A stretch of 64,000 nucleotides of DNA from Alysiella filiformis (GCF_014054525.1 NZ_CP059564.1:692357-756356); one strand, 5' to 3'; positions 26,926-36,475 are shown, counted from the stretch's first letter. A program made the numbers and translations. The notes: generated from the letters alone by a model not told the origin.

Positions 26926-27083
26926 CAGCCTTTCGCGACCCTACAAAAAATGGATTTTGCCTTCGGAGACTTACTTTTTAAAAAAGTACACCTAGCGGTG
27001 GGCAACAGTCGCTCGCGCAGCGATACAGCGCAAATCCCAAACACACGCCATTTTATTTTTTTGTAGGGTCGTGAAAGGCAGCC
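26926..27083. repeat. K-family element bounded by inverted CCCTACAAAAAA ends
   Basis: GCAGCCTTTCGCGACCCTAC begins it and GTAGGGTCGTGAAAGGCAGC ends it, an inverted pair, with the GCCTTCGGAGACTTACTTTTT core inside. It fills the gap between dxr and the antiporter gene; no gene is seen. Confidence 0.7.
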
Positions 27084-27180
27084 AGCCCCCAATTTTCATG
27101 CAAAAAACTCATATAAACCTATGAATATTATCATTTTTAATATATAATCCACATTATTACCCACACGAAAGCACACCAAA

Positions 27181-28917
27181 ATGACCACACTCAATATGCT
27201 TTTTTTAGTCATGGCTTTGCTGTTGTTTGTCAGCGTGATTGCCAGCCGATTGTCTGCCCGTTTGGGTATGCCCCTGCTGCTCGCCTTTTTGGGGGTGGGT
27301 ATGCTCGCAGGCGAAGAAGGCTTTGGCATACAATTTAGCAATTACAACATCGCCAATTTGGTCAGCCAACTGGCTTTGGCAATCATTTTGCTCGACGGCG
27401 GCTTGCGTACCCAATTTGAAACCTTCCGCATTGCGCTCAAACCCGCCCTTGTATTGGCAAGTTGGGGGGTGCTTGCCAGCGTGGGCTTATTGGGTTTGTT
27501 TGCCACATTTTATTTGGGTGCCGACTGGAAAATGGCATTGCTGATGGCAGCCATTGTGGGTTCAACCGATGCGGCGGCGGTGTTTTCGCTGTTGCGCAAC
27601 AGTGGCGTGCGGCTCAATGCGCGGATTCAAGCCACATTGGAACTGGAAAGCGGCTTAAACGACCCCATGGCAATTTTGTTGGTGAGCGTGTTAATTGGCA
27701 TGATTATGCAGCCTGCCGAAACCACACTTGCCAGCACCTTGCTCATGCTGTTGAAACAAATGGGTTTGGGTTTGCTCTTTGGTGTGGCAGCGGGTCATGC
27801 TTTGGCGCATTTGTTGGCAAAAATCAAGCTGGCAGAAGGCTTGTATGCCATCATGATTGCCTCGGGCGGTTTATTGGTGTTTGCCGTGAGCAATTTGTTT
27901 GAAGGCAGTGGTTTTTTGGCGGTGTATTTGGTGGGCGTGTTTGTGGGCAATTTACGCAATGCCGCCACCCAACACGTTTTGAATGTGATGGACGGCTTGG
28001 CATGGCTGGCGCAAGCCGTGATGTTTTTGGTATTGGGTTTGCTGGTTACGCCGTCCAGCTTGTTGGGACAGGGCGCACACGCCTTGGTGATTGCCGCCTT
28101 TTTGATTTTTGTGGCGCGACCTTTGGCGGTGTACACCGCCATTAAGTGGTTTCACTATTCGGGTAAAGAATTGGCATACATCAGTTGGGTGGGTTTGCGC
28201 GGTGCTGTGCCGATTACTTTGGCGATTATGCCCTTGATGAATGGCATACCGCAGGCGCAATTATTGTTTGATGTGGCATTTGCGGTGGTGATTTTGTCTT
28301 TGTTGATACAAGGCACCACCATACCCTTTTTGGCGCGCAAATTGGGCATGGTGCTGCCCCCCAAGCCCGAACCTTTGGACAGCCGCGAAATTTGGTTGGG
28401 CAATCATTTGTCGGTGGGTTTGCAATCGTTTCAAGTTGCGCCCAATTCGCAAGCCGAAAACAGCCACCCCTACGCCATGACGCGCCTGAACGATTTTGCC
28501 GATGCGCGTTTGTTTGCCCTGATTCGCCACAATGAAACGATTACCGTAAACATGACCACCCAAATGCAGGCAGGCGATGTGGTGTGGTATGTGTTGCCGC
28601 AAAGCAAAGCCGATGAATTTGCCACCCAATTTGCCGATGTACGCAAACACCAAGACGAACAACAATTTTATGGCGAATTTGTGGTCAAACCCGATGCGAA
28701 AGTGGGCGAACTGGCATTTGCCTATGGTTTGAAACTGGGCGATGATATGGACGCAACGCGCAGTTTGGCATCGGTGTTCCGCGAGCGATTTGGCGATGTG
28801 CCTGTGGCTGGCGACCGCATTTTGATTGGCGATTTTCAAATTACGGTTAAAGAATTGGACGAACACAGCTACATCAAATGGCTGGGTTTGAAAATCCCCA
28901 ATAAAAAGCAAAAATAA
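27181..28917 (+). CDS. nhaP2: Potassium/proton antiporter NhaP2 (CvrA-like)
   Basis: A CPA1-type cation/proton antiporter of the inner membrane, 578 residues, the same as E. coli CvrA/NhaP2. About twelve or thirteen hydrophobic segments cover residues 1-395. GSTDAAAVFSLLRNSG and LESGLNDPMAILLV carry the acidic residues of the transport site. The cytoplasmic C-terminal part (about 400-578) has a TrkA-C-like region with DARLFALIRHNETI and a CorC/HlyC-like terminal domain. NhaP2 exports potassium at high cytoplasmic levels. It is a single gene between repeats. Confidence 0.9.
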   Translation: MTTLNMLFLVMALLLFVSVIASRLSARLGMPLLLAFLGVGMLAGEEGFGIQFSNYNIANLVSQLALAIILLDGGLRTQFETFRIALKPALVLASWGVLASVGLLGLFATFYLGADWKMALLMAAIVGSTDAAAVFSLLRNSGVRLNARIQATLELESGLNDPMAILLVSVLIGMIMQPAETTLASTLLMLLKQMGLGLLFGVAAGHALAHLLAKIKLAEGLYAIMIASGGLLVFAVSNLFEGSGFLAVYLVGVFVGNLRNAATQHVLNVMDGLAWLAQAVMFLVLGLLVTPSSLLGQGAHALVIAAFLIFVARPLAVYTAIKWFHYSGKELAYISWVGLRGAVPITLAIMPLMNGIPQAQLLFDVAFAVVILSLLIQGTTIPFLARKLGMVLPPKPEPLDSREIWLGNHLSVGLQSFQVAPNSQAENSHPYAMTRLNDFADARLFALIRHNETITVNMTTQMQAGDVVWYVLPQSKADEFATQFADVRKHQDEQQFYGEFVVKPDAKVGELAFAYGLKLGDDMDATRSLASVFRERFGDVPVAGDRILIGDFQITVKELDEHSYIKWLGLKIPNKKQK

Positions 28918-28970
28918 GGTTTCAGGCTGCCTGTTTTGCATTGCCACTCATCTGCCCCCTCCCCCTATAT

Positions 28971-29128
28971 AACGTGAGCTCGGGGTAAGTAACTGTAAAT
29001 TTGCCAACAAGCTGGCTTTCTCTCCCTGTGGGAAAGCGTTGGGCATACCCTCTCCCCCACCCTCTCCCACAGGGAGAGGGAGTAAAGTTACTTAAATTTA
29101 TCAATTACTTTTATCCCGATTTCGCGTT
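28971..29128. repeat. S-family element (copy S3) inserted in a CCCCTCCCCCTA palindrome
   Basis: Ends AACGTGAGCTCGGGGTAAG and the inverted AACGCGAAATCGGGATAA. ATAT lies on both sides. Removing it joins CCCCCTCCCCCTATA to AGGGGGAGGG, the palindrome found in G elements. Confidence 0.75.
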
Positions 29129-29225
29129 ATATAAGGGGGAGGGAATGGATTTCAGGCAGCTTTTAAAGATTGCTGGCGTGTACCACCACCCTTTTCTCAA
29201 CCCCAACCTCAAAGGTTAAACAATC

Positions 29226-30083
29226 ATGGAAAATCAAATCATTCAAGAACAAGAACTGATATTGTTGGAATCTGCCAACAAACAGCCGTTTTCAGATGGC
29301 ATATTTTGGCTCAAACACGCTTGGCATTTAACCAAAGCGCGATTTTGGCGATGGATGTTGATTTCATTCATCATGAATTTGTGTATCACGGTGGTCAGCA
29401 CCGCGCTTACCTTTTCCAGCGACAGCCTGATTTTGACAAATGTGGCACAAATATTGAGCGGCATGTTAAACGTTTTATTCACAGGCGGTTTGCTGCTGGG
29501 CATGGCGGCTTTGGCAGAAGGAGATGAATTGGAAGTCAATCATTTATTTGCCGCATTTCAACATAAATGGCAAGATTTGCTGATTTTAATCTTGTGTTTT
29601 ATCCCCATTGTCTTGCTGTATATTTTGTTGATGGGGGGTGCATTTTTTGCCTTATTGGGTGGTGGCAACATCATGAGTAACGACATCAATACCAATAGCC
29701 TTATCATATTCATCATTTTCTTTGTGTTGTCGTATTTTTTCATGATGATGGTGGGCTTTTTCAGTATCCCCTTGGTGGTGCTGCACGATGTGAAACCGCT
29801 TACCGCCATCAAAATGAGCTTTTCAGGCAGCCTGAAAAACATCGCCCCCATGATTGCTTTGAATTTGGGTTTCTTTGTCATTGGTTTTGGCTTGGCTTTT
29901 ATCTTGGGCATCTTGTTTAGCCTGCTCTCATTTGCATTAAATGATTCACTTGCTGGCATAACGGCTACAATCCTGACTATGGTACCCTTGTTCATCATCA
30001 TGGCATTGCTTTTGCCGATTTTGAACGCGGGCGTCATATACACCGCCTACCGCAATGTGTGGACAAACTTGCCGATTGAATGA
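29226..30083 (+). CDS. BPSS1780-family integral membrane protein
   Basis: A 285-residue protein with six hydrophobic segments (about residues 40-62, 73-98, 115-140, 155-180, 208-240, 245-270). It resembles the BPSS1780 family of proteobacterial membrane proteins of unknown role. The N terminus has the family-like DGIFWLKHAWHLTKARFW. An uptake sequence is read in frame as FSGSLKN in a short loop. It precedes pepN by 100 bases on the same strand; whether the two are cotranscribed is not clear. Confidence 0.75.
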   Translation: MENQIIQEQELILLESANKQPFSDGIFWLKHAWHLTKARFWRWMLISFIMNLCITVVSTALTFSSDSLILTNVAQILSGMLNVLFTGGLLLGMAALAEGDELEVNHLFAAFQHKWQDLLILILCFIPIVLLYILLMGGAFFALLGGGNIMSNDINTNSLIIFIIFFVLSYFFMMMVGFFSIPLVVLHDVKPLTAIKMSFSGSLKNIAPMIALNLGFFVIGFGLAFILGILFSLLSFALNDSLAGITATILTMVPLFIIMALLLPILNAGVIYTAYRNVWTNLPIE

Positions 30084-30183
30084 CACCCTATCCCCATTTT
30101 TGAATGTTGCCACAAACCTGCCCCGCCAGCGTGGGCGGGGACAGATTACAGGCAGCCTGAAAACCCATTTTAAGGAAAAAATC

Positions 30184-32931
30184 ATGACCCAAACCGTCAA
30201 ATATTTAAAAGACTACACCGCCCCCACCCACCTTGTTCCCAAAACCGATTTGCTCTTTGAAATCAACGATGAACACACAGACGTGTTTGCCACGCTGCAC
30301 ATTGAGCCGCAAAATGGCGCAACCGAACTCATTTTGCAAGGCGATGTGAAACTCATCTCCATCAAAAAAAACGATGAAACGCTGCCTGAAACCGCCTATG
30401 CTCGCCAAGACGAAACACTAATTTTGCCGAATATGCCAACCGAGCCATTCACGCTGACCGTCCACACGCGCGTTGAGCCGAGCAAAAACAAATCTTTCAA
30501 TGGCTTATACGAAAGCGGCGGCAATCTCTACACTCAATGCGAACCCGAAGGCTTCCGCAAAATCACTTTCCACCCCGACCGCCCCGATGTGATGGGCGAA
30601 TTCACCACCGAAATTCGCGCCAATGCCGACAAATTCCCCGTTTTGCTGTCAAATGGCAACAAAATCCGTTCAGGCAGCCTGAACGATGGGCGACACTTTG
30701 CCGTGTGGCATGACCCTTTTGTCAAACCCACTTATTTGTTTGCCTTGGTGGCAGGCGATTTGGCTTTGACATCGGATTTTTTCATCACCCAAAGCGGTCG
30801 CCGCGTGGCAATTGAATTTTACACGCGCCAAGCCGATGCCCACCAAGTTGCCTTTGCCATTGAATCCTTAAAAAATTCAATGAAATGGGACGAAACACGC
30901 TTCGGTTTAGAATACGATTTGGACATTTACATGGTCGTGGCGGTGGGCGATTTCAATATGGGCGCAATGGAAAACAAAGGCTTAAACATTTTCAACACCA
31001 AATATGTGCTTGCCGACAGCCAAACCGCCACAGACGCCGATTTTGAAGGCGTAGAAGCCGTCATCGCCCACGAATATTTCCACAACTGGACAGGCAACCG
31101 TGTAACCTGCCGCGATTGGTTTCAACTTTCGCTCAAAGAAGGCTTGACCGTGTTCCGCGACCAAGAATTTTCAGGCGACCGCGCCAGCCGTGCCGTGCGC
31201 CGCATTGAAAACGTTAAATTATTGAGAACACACCAATTTGCCGAAGATGCCAGCCCCATGGCACACCCCGTCCGCCCCGCCAGCTATGTGGAAATGAACA
31301 ATTTTTACACCATGACCGTGTACGAAAAAGGCGCGGAAGTCGTGCGCATGTACCACACTTTTTTGGGCGAAGACGGTTTCCAAAAGGGCATGAAATTGTA
31401 TTTTGAACGCCATGACGGTCAAGCCGTAACCTGCGATGATTTCCGCGCGGCAATGGCAGACGCAAATGGCTTTGATTTTGAACAATTTGCCTTATGGTAT
31501 TCGCAAGCGGGTACGCCCACGCTCCAAATTTCAGGGAACTACTCACCCAGCGAACAAAAATACATTTTAAAAATCAAGCAAACTTTGCCCGACACGCCCG
31601 ATATGCCTGCTGCCGACAAAAAGCCGATGATGATGCCGATTAAAATCGCATTTTTTGATGAAAAAGGCACAAAAATCGCTTTCAGGCAGCCTGAAACCAA
31701 TATTCCCTCTCCCTCTGGGAGAGGGTTAGGGAGAGGGGAAACCGATGACACGCAAACCCTCTCCCCAGCCCTCTCCCAAAGGGAGAGGGAGCAAACGGAA
31801 ACCGTTTTAACCCTCAATCAAGCCGAGCAATCATTTGAATTTTTGATTGAAAACGCGCGCCAAGTTACGCCATCATTATTGCGCGGTTTTTCCGCGCCTG
31901 TACATTTGCAATTTGATTATACCAATGAACAACTTGCCTTACTTTTGGCGCACGATGACGATGAATTTGCCCGTTGGGAAGCAGGACAAACCCTGTTGCG
32001 CCGCGCCATTTTTGCCAACGAAACCGCATTGCAACAAGGCAATGATTTGCCACAAAACCCCTTGTTAATCCAAGCTTTACGCAATATCCTGAACGACAAC
32101 AATCTGGACGCGGCATTCAAAGCCATGCTGTTGCAAGTGCCAGCCGAAGCCGAACTGTGGGGCGAACGCGACCACATCAACCCCATGCAAACCACCATGG
32201 CGCGTGAAGCCTTATTGGACGAAATCGCCCACGCTTTGCATGGCGAATTGTTGGCGACAGCACTGAATGCGCGTGAGCTGGAAAATGCCGACAAGCGCGG
32301 CAAAGAAATCGCATTTTATGAATACAATCCGAAAGATGCGGGACTTCGCGCCTTGCAATATGCGTGTTTCCCCTTGATTCATCGTTTTGACGAAGCGGCA
32401 ACCATTGAGCAAGTATTTGAACATTATGATGAAATGGCACGTAAAAACATGACCCACGAATGGGGCGTGTTGTCGTCCATCAACAGCAATGCGAGCGCGA
32501 AACGCGATGAATTGTTGGCGCGATTTGCCGCGAAATTTGACCATCAAGCCCTTGTGATGGACAAATATTTTTCATTGATTGCGTGCAGTCGCAGGGCAGA
32601 TACTTTGGCGCAGGTTCAGGCAGCCTTAAATCACCCACGTTTTGCTTTGGACAATCCGAATAAAGTCCGCGCCCTGATTGGCACATTTGCGCGAAATGTA
32701 CCGCATTTTCATGCGCTTGACGGTTCAGGCTACGCTTTTGTGGCGCAACACATCAAAAAAATTGACGCATTCAATCCACAAGTGGCGGCAGGTTTGGCGC
32801 GCGCGTTTAATTTGTTGAAACGGATTGAGCCACAACGTCAAGCCTTAATGTGTGCGGAATTGGAGGCGATTGTGGCATTGCCCGCCTTATCCAAAGATGT
32901 GCGCGAGATTGTGGAAAAGATTTTGGCTTAA
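30184..32931 (+). CDS. pepN: Aminopeptidase N, with an in-frame repeat insertion
   Basis: PepN is a cytoplasmic M1 zinc metallopeptidase that trims N-terminal residues from peptides. The protein has 915 residues; E. coli PepN has 870. GAMENKG (260-266) binds the substrate N terminus; HEYFH (296-300) and Glu319 bind zinc. The ATG at 30184 follows AAGGAA; earlier in-frame codons cross a repeat. Residues about 500-536 are encoded by an uptake sequence plus a palindromic repeat otherwise found between genes, and give a Pro/Ser/Gly/Arg-rich segment. It lies between the catalytic and C-terminal domains, in a place where an exposed loop can be tolerated. The catalytic residues are intact, so the enzyme is probably active. 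Confidence 0.95.
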   Translation: MTQTVKYLKDYTAPTHLVPKTDLLFEINDEHTDVFATLHIEPQNGATELILQGDVKLISIKKNDETLPETAYARQDETLILPNMPTEPFTLTVHTRVEPSKNKSFNGLYESGGNLYTQCEPEGFRKITFHPDRPDVMGEFTTEIRANADKFPVLLSNGNKIRSGSLNDGRHFAVWHDPFVKPTYLFALVAGDLALTSDFFITQSGRRVAIEFYTRQADAHQVAFAIESLKNSMKWDETRFGLEYDLDIYMVVAVGDFNMGAMENKGLNIFNTKYVLADSQTATDADFEGVEAVIAHEYFHNWTGNRVTCRDWFQLSLKEGLTVFRDQEFSGDRASRAVRRIENVKLLRTHQFAEDASPMAHPVRPASYVEMNNFYTMTVYEKGAEVVRMYHTFLGEDGFQKGMKLYFERHDGQAVTCDDFRAAMADANGFDFEQFALWYSQAGTPTLQISGNYSPSEQKYILKIKQTLPDTPDMPAADKKPMMMPIKIAFFDEKGTKIAFRQPETNIPSPSGRGLGRGETDDTQTLSPALSQREREQTETVLTLNQAEQSFEFLIENARQVTPSLLRGFSAPVHLQFDYTNEQLALLLAHDDDEFARWEAGQTLLRRAIFANETALQQGNDLPQNPLLIQALRNILNDNNLDAAFKAMLLQVPAEAELWGERDHINPMQTTMAREALLDEIAHALHGELLATALNARELENADKRGKEIAFYEYNPKDAGLRALQYACFPLIHRFDEAATIEQVFEHYDEMARKNMTHEWGVLSSINSNASAKRDELLARFAAKFDHQALVMDKYFSLIACSRRADTLAQVQAALNHPRFALDNPNKVRALIGTFARNVPHFHALDGSGYAFVAQHIKKIDAFNPQVAAGLARAFNLLKRIEPQRQALMCAELEAIVALPALSKDVREIVEKILA
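31681..31793 (+). repeat. P-family palindromic repeat inserted in frame in pepN
   Basis: An uptake sequence (31681-31695) is followed by CCCTCTCCCTCTGGGAGAGG and the inverted CCCTCTCCCAAAGGGAGAGG. A near copy lies between genes at 50437-50535. The segment has no stop codon in the pepN frame. Confidence 0.85.
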
Positions 32932-32989
32932 TTTGATGTGAAATGGGTTTCAGGTAGCATGAAATTTTTGCAAAACGCAAAATAGTAGT

Positions 32990-33060
32990 AGGGTGGGTGC
33001 TTTCACCCACACAATTTCAATATGTCAAATCATTAAGCCATCATTTTCAGGCTGCCTGAA
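32990..33060. repeat. R repeat (copy 1), downstream of immunity cassette 2
   Basis: On the minus strand it runs from an uptake sequence through AAAATGATGGCTTAATGATT to a CACCCACCC hairpin. The same sequence, with two mismatches over about 72 bases, stands at 53828-53901, just upstream of cassette 3. Confidence 0.8.
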
Positions 33061-33083
33061 AGTAAATTTCAATGAAAAACAAT

Positions 33084-33125
33084 AAGCAAGCGTAGGTTGG
33101 CTCTGAGAGCCGACCTACGCTTGCT
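33084..33125 (-). terminator. Hairpin after immunity-like gene 2
   Basis: AAGCAAGCGTAGG and CCTACGCTTGCTT form a long stem with AGCCGACC-type inner pairing. A shortened copy (AGCAAGCGTAGGTCGGCTC) follows the immunity-like gene of cassette 3 at 55708-55742. It probably acts as a terminator, although no long T run follows. Confidence 0.6.
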
Positions 33126-33176
33126 TGTGGGTAAACGCTCATAATAGATTCTTCCAAATAAAAAAATAGTATCAAA

Positions 33177-33899
33177 TTAAACCAATTGACAAGATTTCAG
33201 ATTCCACTTATCTAACATATTTGCATGGATAAAAGCTTGACGAAGTTTTTCAGAGAAAAAATATGAACCTCTAAAGCTAGGGTCATGCCATATATCCACA
33301 TCACATTCAAGAGCTGATTTATCAATTTCTAATAAATCGTGGTCTAAACAAAGATTATAGTCAGAATAGGATGGATAAGTTCCACTAGGAGAATAATGCA
33401 ACTTATCGTGGGATTGTGGAATTTTGACATAATTTCTTATTTCACATAAATGAAAAAAATAAATAGTTCCTGAATATAATATCTCATCACTGAATACATC
33501 ACGAATTTTTAAAGGAGTTAATGTACTATCGCCTAACTTAAATTGTTTTAAAATATTGGCACAGGCTTCATTGACAATGATAGCTCCACCAAGAGTTTGA
33601 AAAACATATTCGTGATAATCAGGAAGTTTCTTTTTATCATCTCCATCAACATATAAGCTATTCGGAAAAACTTTAAATTTTTCAAAGCTCTTTATTTGTA
33701 AGTCAAGTTCATAGCTATATTTACCCAATTCTTTTAATTTTTCACTTTTTTCTTTATTGGTTGAATCGGCATAATATTCTAATTGTGCCTTACGATAAGC
33801 TGGATAATTATGTAGTTTTGGAATATTCATACCAATAGTATAACTTTTTATATAAGCATAACTTGGGTATGATACCCATACATTTTGTTGATTATACAT
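33177..33899 (-). CDS. DUF1629/Imm11-like protein, orphan immunity candidate (cassette 2)
   Basis: A 240-residue soluble protein, diverged paralog of the genes at 935-1642 and 54109-55700. Shared features are the N-terminal SYTIGMNIPKLHNYPAYR region, the central ILKQFKLGDSTLTPLKIRD block, and the C-terminal DVDIWHDPSFRGSYFFSEKL. The gene is clearly more AT-rich than its neighbours pepN and cdsA, a sign of transfer. It follows the complete DUF4261 gene by 71 bases containing the conserved hairpin. No toxin is nearby. The immunity role is inferred from the DUF1629/Imm11 resemblance. Confidence 0.6.
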   Translation of the reverse strand: MYNQQNVWVSYPSYAYIKSYTIGMNIPKLHNYPAYRKAQLEYYADSTNKEKSEKLKELGKYSYELDLQIKSFEKFKVFPNSLYVDGDDKKKLPDYHEYVFQTLGGAIIVNEACANILKQFKLGDSTLTPLKIRDVFSDEILYSGTIYFFHLCEIRNYVKIPQSHDKLHYSPSGTYPSYSDYNLCLDHDLLEIDKSALECDVDIWHDPSFRGSYFFSEKLRQAFIHANMLDKWNLKSCQLV

Positions 33900-33924
33900 A
33901 AAGTTCTTTCATTATAAAATTTTA

Positions 33925-33957
33925 AACGGTCTATTGTACAGAACAATAGACCGCTTA
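33925..33957 (-). terminator. Conserved cassette hairpin, copy 2
   Basis: The same sequence as at 1668-1700 with a single change in one arm (CGCTT for CGTTT). It lies between the DUF4261 stop and the immunity-like start. Confidence 0.7.
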
Positions 33958-33970
33958 ACCTAAAAATATT

Positions 33971-34708
33971 TTATTGAATATCAATCTTTAATGAAAACTC
34001 ACTTGGTGCGTACACGCTTTTTGAGTGGCTGATTGCCCATTTCTGCTCTGCGCTAAATCCAATGGTTTCCCCATCTTTCAAGACCAAACCTGAACTGATG
34101 ATGTAACTGCACATACTGCTCAATGAAGCGTGTAATGTACCCATATTGATTTTGCTGTTTAAAATCTCCATTTCATCTTTGCCAAATTTCGCCATGCCCG
34201 ATGTGTAAAGCTGGTTGCCCTGCTCATTTTGCCCCAAGCCCACATAAACCCAAATCATAATCGGAATTTCATTGTTAGGCAGGTATTCTTTCGCTACTTT
34301 CTGATAAAAATCAGCCGTATAAACCGTTCCCGAAGTGTAAACGCTGGTGGCATTTTCTTGTTTCAGGCAGCCTGAAACAATTTTGCTGTATAAGCTCATA
34401 CCAGCTACTTCGCTGTTTTCGGCTTGGTTCATGACCGTAACCATCAAATGCGCTTTGTGGGCTTCGGCAGCAGCTACCGCATTCGGGCAATAGTAATTGC
34501 CTTTGGCGAATTGTATCGCTTCGCCATTGGGAATAGGGGCTGGCATCAGTGCAATCGCACACAAAAAATCGCCAATGTTCAGGATAAATGAATCCTGATG
34601 CTGCTCTACTTGGGCTGAAATCCCCCAGTCTGTTTTTAAATCGTTAATCAGTTTATGAATATCAAATTCATGGCTATTGAGCAAAACAAAACCGTTTTCT
34701 AACATCAT
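33971..34708 (-). CDS. DUF4261 domain protein, complete copy
   Basis: A 245-residue soluble protein matching the DUF4261 family: an N-terminal FVLLNSHEFD segment, NIGDFLCAIALMPAPIPNGE, MVTVMNQAE, and the C-terminal VYVGLGQNEQGNQLYTSGMAKFGKDEMEI. Function is unknown; such proteins often sit beside immunity-type genes in polymorphic toxin loci. The ATG at 34708 follows AAAGGAAACC, so ten earlier in-frame codons are left out. This is the only full-length copy; its last 45 codons recur as remnants at 1715-1817 and 53906-54040. An uptake sequence inside the gene is read as SGCLKQ. Confidence 0.75.
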   Translation of the reverse strand: MMLENGFVLLNSHEFDIHKLINDLKTDWGISAQVEQHQDSFILNIGDFLCAIALMPAPIPNGEAIQFAKGNYYCPNAVAAAEAHKAHLMVTVMNQAENSEVAGMSLYSKIVSGCLKQENATSVYTSGTVYTADFYQKVAKEYLPNNEIPIMIWVYVGLGQNEQGNQLYTSGMAKFGKDEMEILNSKINMGTLHASLSSMCSYIISSGLVLKDGETIGFSAEQKWAISHSKSVYAPSEFSLKIDIQ

Positions 34709-34778
34709 GGTTTCCTTTATCTGTGTTCTTTGTTTCATGTGGAAGATTGGATTTCAGGCTGTCTGAATCCCAATCCCC

Positions 34779-35576
34779 TTATCCCAACAAAACCAGCACC
34801 GCCGCCGCCACGCCAATCAGCGCAATCATGCTGTCCACGCGGTCAAACACACCGCCGTGTCCAGGGAGCAAATTGCTGCTGTCTTTGATGTTTGCCACGC
34901 GCTTGAACCAGCTTTCCAGCAAATCGCCACCTATGCTCACAAAGGTCAATACCGTCATGGCAAACAGCGTGGTCAGCCAACCGCTTTCAAACCCAAACCA
35001 GCCCATGCCACGCGCCACGCTCGCATAAATCCACACCAAAACCAAGCCGCCCAATGCGCCTTCCCAGCTTTTTTTGGGGCTTAATGTGGGGGCGAGTTTG
35101 TGTTTGCCCCATTTGCGTCCCACAAAATACGCGCCCGAATCCGCCAGCCACACCACACACATCAGCGACAACAAAGGCACAGCCGACTCATCATCAGGTC
35201 GCAAAATCAGCAAACCATACCAAAATGGCATCATCATCAGCCAGCCCAGCAATAAAGTGCGCGTCCCCGCCCCTTGTAATTGCCATTTGAATGCCAACCA
35301 TGCTGGCATCAACAACAACCAAAACGCCAACACCACCGCCCAAGCAAAAGGCGGTAACGCCCATTGTTCACAATACGCCATCAGCATAAACGCCGCCGTT
35401 GCCCCAATGTAGCCCACCTGCTGCTTGCCCGTAAACAACATCAAACGGCTGTATTCCCACAAAGCCAACAAAGCAATTAGCCCAGCAAACGCCGCCCAAA
35501 TGCCCCCATTCGCCCAAAACAACATGCCCAACATGATGGGCAACAAAATCAATGCTGTGATAATTCTTTGTTTCAT
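34779..35576 (-). CDS. cdsA: Phosphatidate cytidylyltransferase
   Basis: CdsA makes CDP-diacylglycerol from phosphatidate and CTP at the inner membrane, the branch point of phospholipid synthesis. The 265-residue protein has about seven membrane segments and the C-terminal signature: APTLSPKKSWEGALGG and then KDSSNLLPGHGGVFDRVDSM. The start at 35576 gives MKQRIITALILLP; the frame is open further up but without family match. It usually neighbours uppS and dxr in proteobacteria; here those genes are elsewhere. Confidence 0.95.
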   Translation of the reverse strand: MKQRIITALILLPIMLGMLFWANGGIWAAFAGLIALLALWEYSRLMLFTGKQQVGYIGATAAFMLMAYCEQWALPPFAWAVVLAFWLLLMPAWLAFKWQLQGAGTRTLLLGWLMMMPFWYGLLILRPDDESAVPLLSLMCVVWLADSGAYFVGRKWGKHKLAPTLSPKKSWEGALGGLVLVWIYASVARGMGWFGFESGWLTTLFAMTVLTFVSIGGDLLESWFKRVANIKDSSNLLPGHGGVFDRVDSMIALIGVAAAVLVLLG

Positions 35577-35729
35577 ATTTAAAATCCGAAAAAGAACGCA
35601 ATAATTTACCGCGCCCACAATCAAAAAAAGCAAATTATAGCGTTTCAGGCAGCTTTACGCATTTCAGGCTGCCTGAAAAAGGCGAAACTTGTTATAATTT
35701 TCGTCCAAAAACCAAAAAAAGATACAAAA

Positions 35730-36419
35730 ATGCAAAAATTACGACATTTTCTATGCCTGTGCTGTGCGTGTATGGGTGTTCAGGCAGCCCTTGCCGCCGA
35801 TATTGTGATTGATGCAGGACACGGCGGCAGAGACCCTGGCACAGTACGCACCTACAAAGGCAAATTGCACTTGGAAAAAACCTTTACCTTGGATATGTCC
35901 AAGCAATTACAACGCGAATTCAAGCAAAAAGGATACAGCGTAGCCATGACCCGCAGCGTGGACAAAACCGTCAGCTTGCAAGAGCGTTTGAATTATGCGC
36001 GCGCCCATTGCAAAAAGCTGTTTGTGTCGGTGCATGTGGACAGCGCACCCACGCCACGCGCTCATGGGGTCAATGCCTTTGCAGCAGGCAAAAACCACGA
36101 AATGGGCAAACGCAGTATGCACATTGCGCGTAACGTACAAAGCACCTTCAACCCCATACGCCCCGTGCGTAAAGAAAACTTTTTCGTGTTAAAAAACGCG
36201 AATTGCCCCACCTTGCTGGTGGAAATGGGCTACATCACCAACGACCGCGATTTAGAACGCCTGCTTAACCAAAAAGCGCGTGGCAAAATGGTCAGCACCT
36301 TGGGTCAAGTTTTGGACAAAAGCATCAAGCAGCAAGAGAAAAAAGCCAAAACCAAGCCCGCCACCCAAACCACCAAAGACAAAAACAGCACCAAAAAAAG
36401 CCCCTTGCGTCAAATTTAA
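35730..36419 (+). CDS. N-acetylmuramoyl-L-alanine amidase (Amidase_3)
   Basis: A secreted zinc amidase that cuts the peptide stem from peptidoglycan, needed for daughter-cell separation. The 229-residue protein has a signal peptide (about 1-23) and one catalytic domain. Zinc ligands are His31 (DAGHGG), Glu49 and His102 (SVHVDS), with catalytic Glu165 (LVEMGYITN). It lacks the AMIN domain of AmiC, so it is a minimal form. A Lys/Thr-rich tail (about 205-229) follows. The gene is followed by tRNA genes on the same strand. Confidence 0.88.
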   Translation: MQKLRHFLCLCCACMGVQAALAADIVIDAGHGGRDPGTVRTYKGKLHLEKTFTLDMSKQLQREFKQKGYSVAMTRSVDKTVSLQERLNYARAHCKKLFVSVHVDSAPTPRAHGVNAFAAGKNHEMGKRSMHIARNVQSTFNPIRPVRKENFFVLKNANCPTLLVEMGYITNDRDLERLLNQKARGKMVSTLGQVLDKSIKQQEKKAKTKPATQTTKDKNSTKKSPLRQI

Positions 36420-36475
36420 TTTCATTTAAAAACAACAAAATGAAATTATCGCAACAAAAAAATGCACAACAAGGC

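Noticed and set aside
30055-30183. N-terminal extension of pepN
   Set aside because: These codons overlap the end of the upstream membrane protein gene and a repeat; AAGGAA before 30184 marks the real start.
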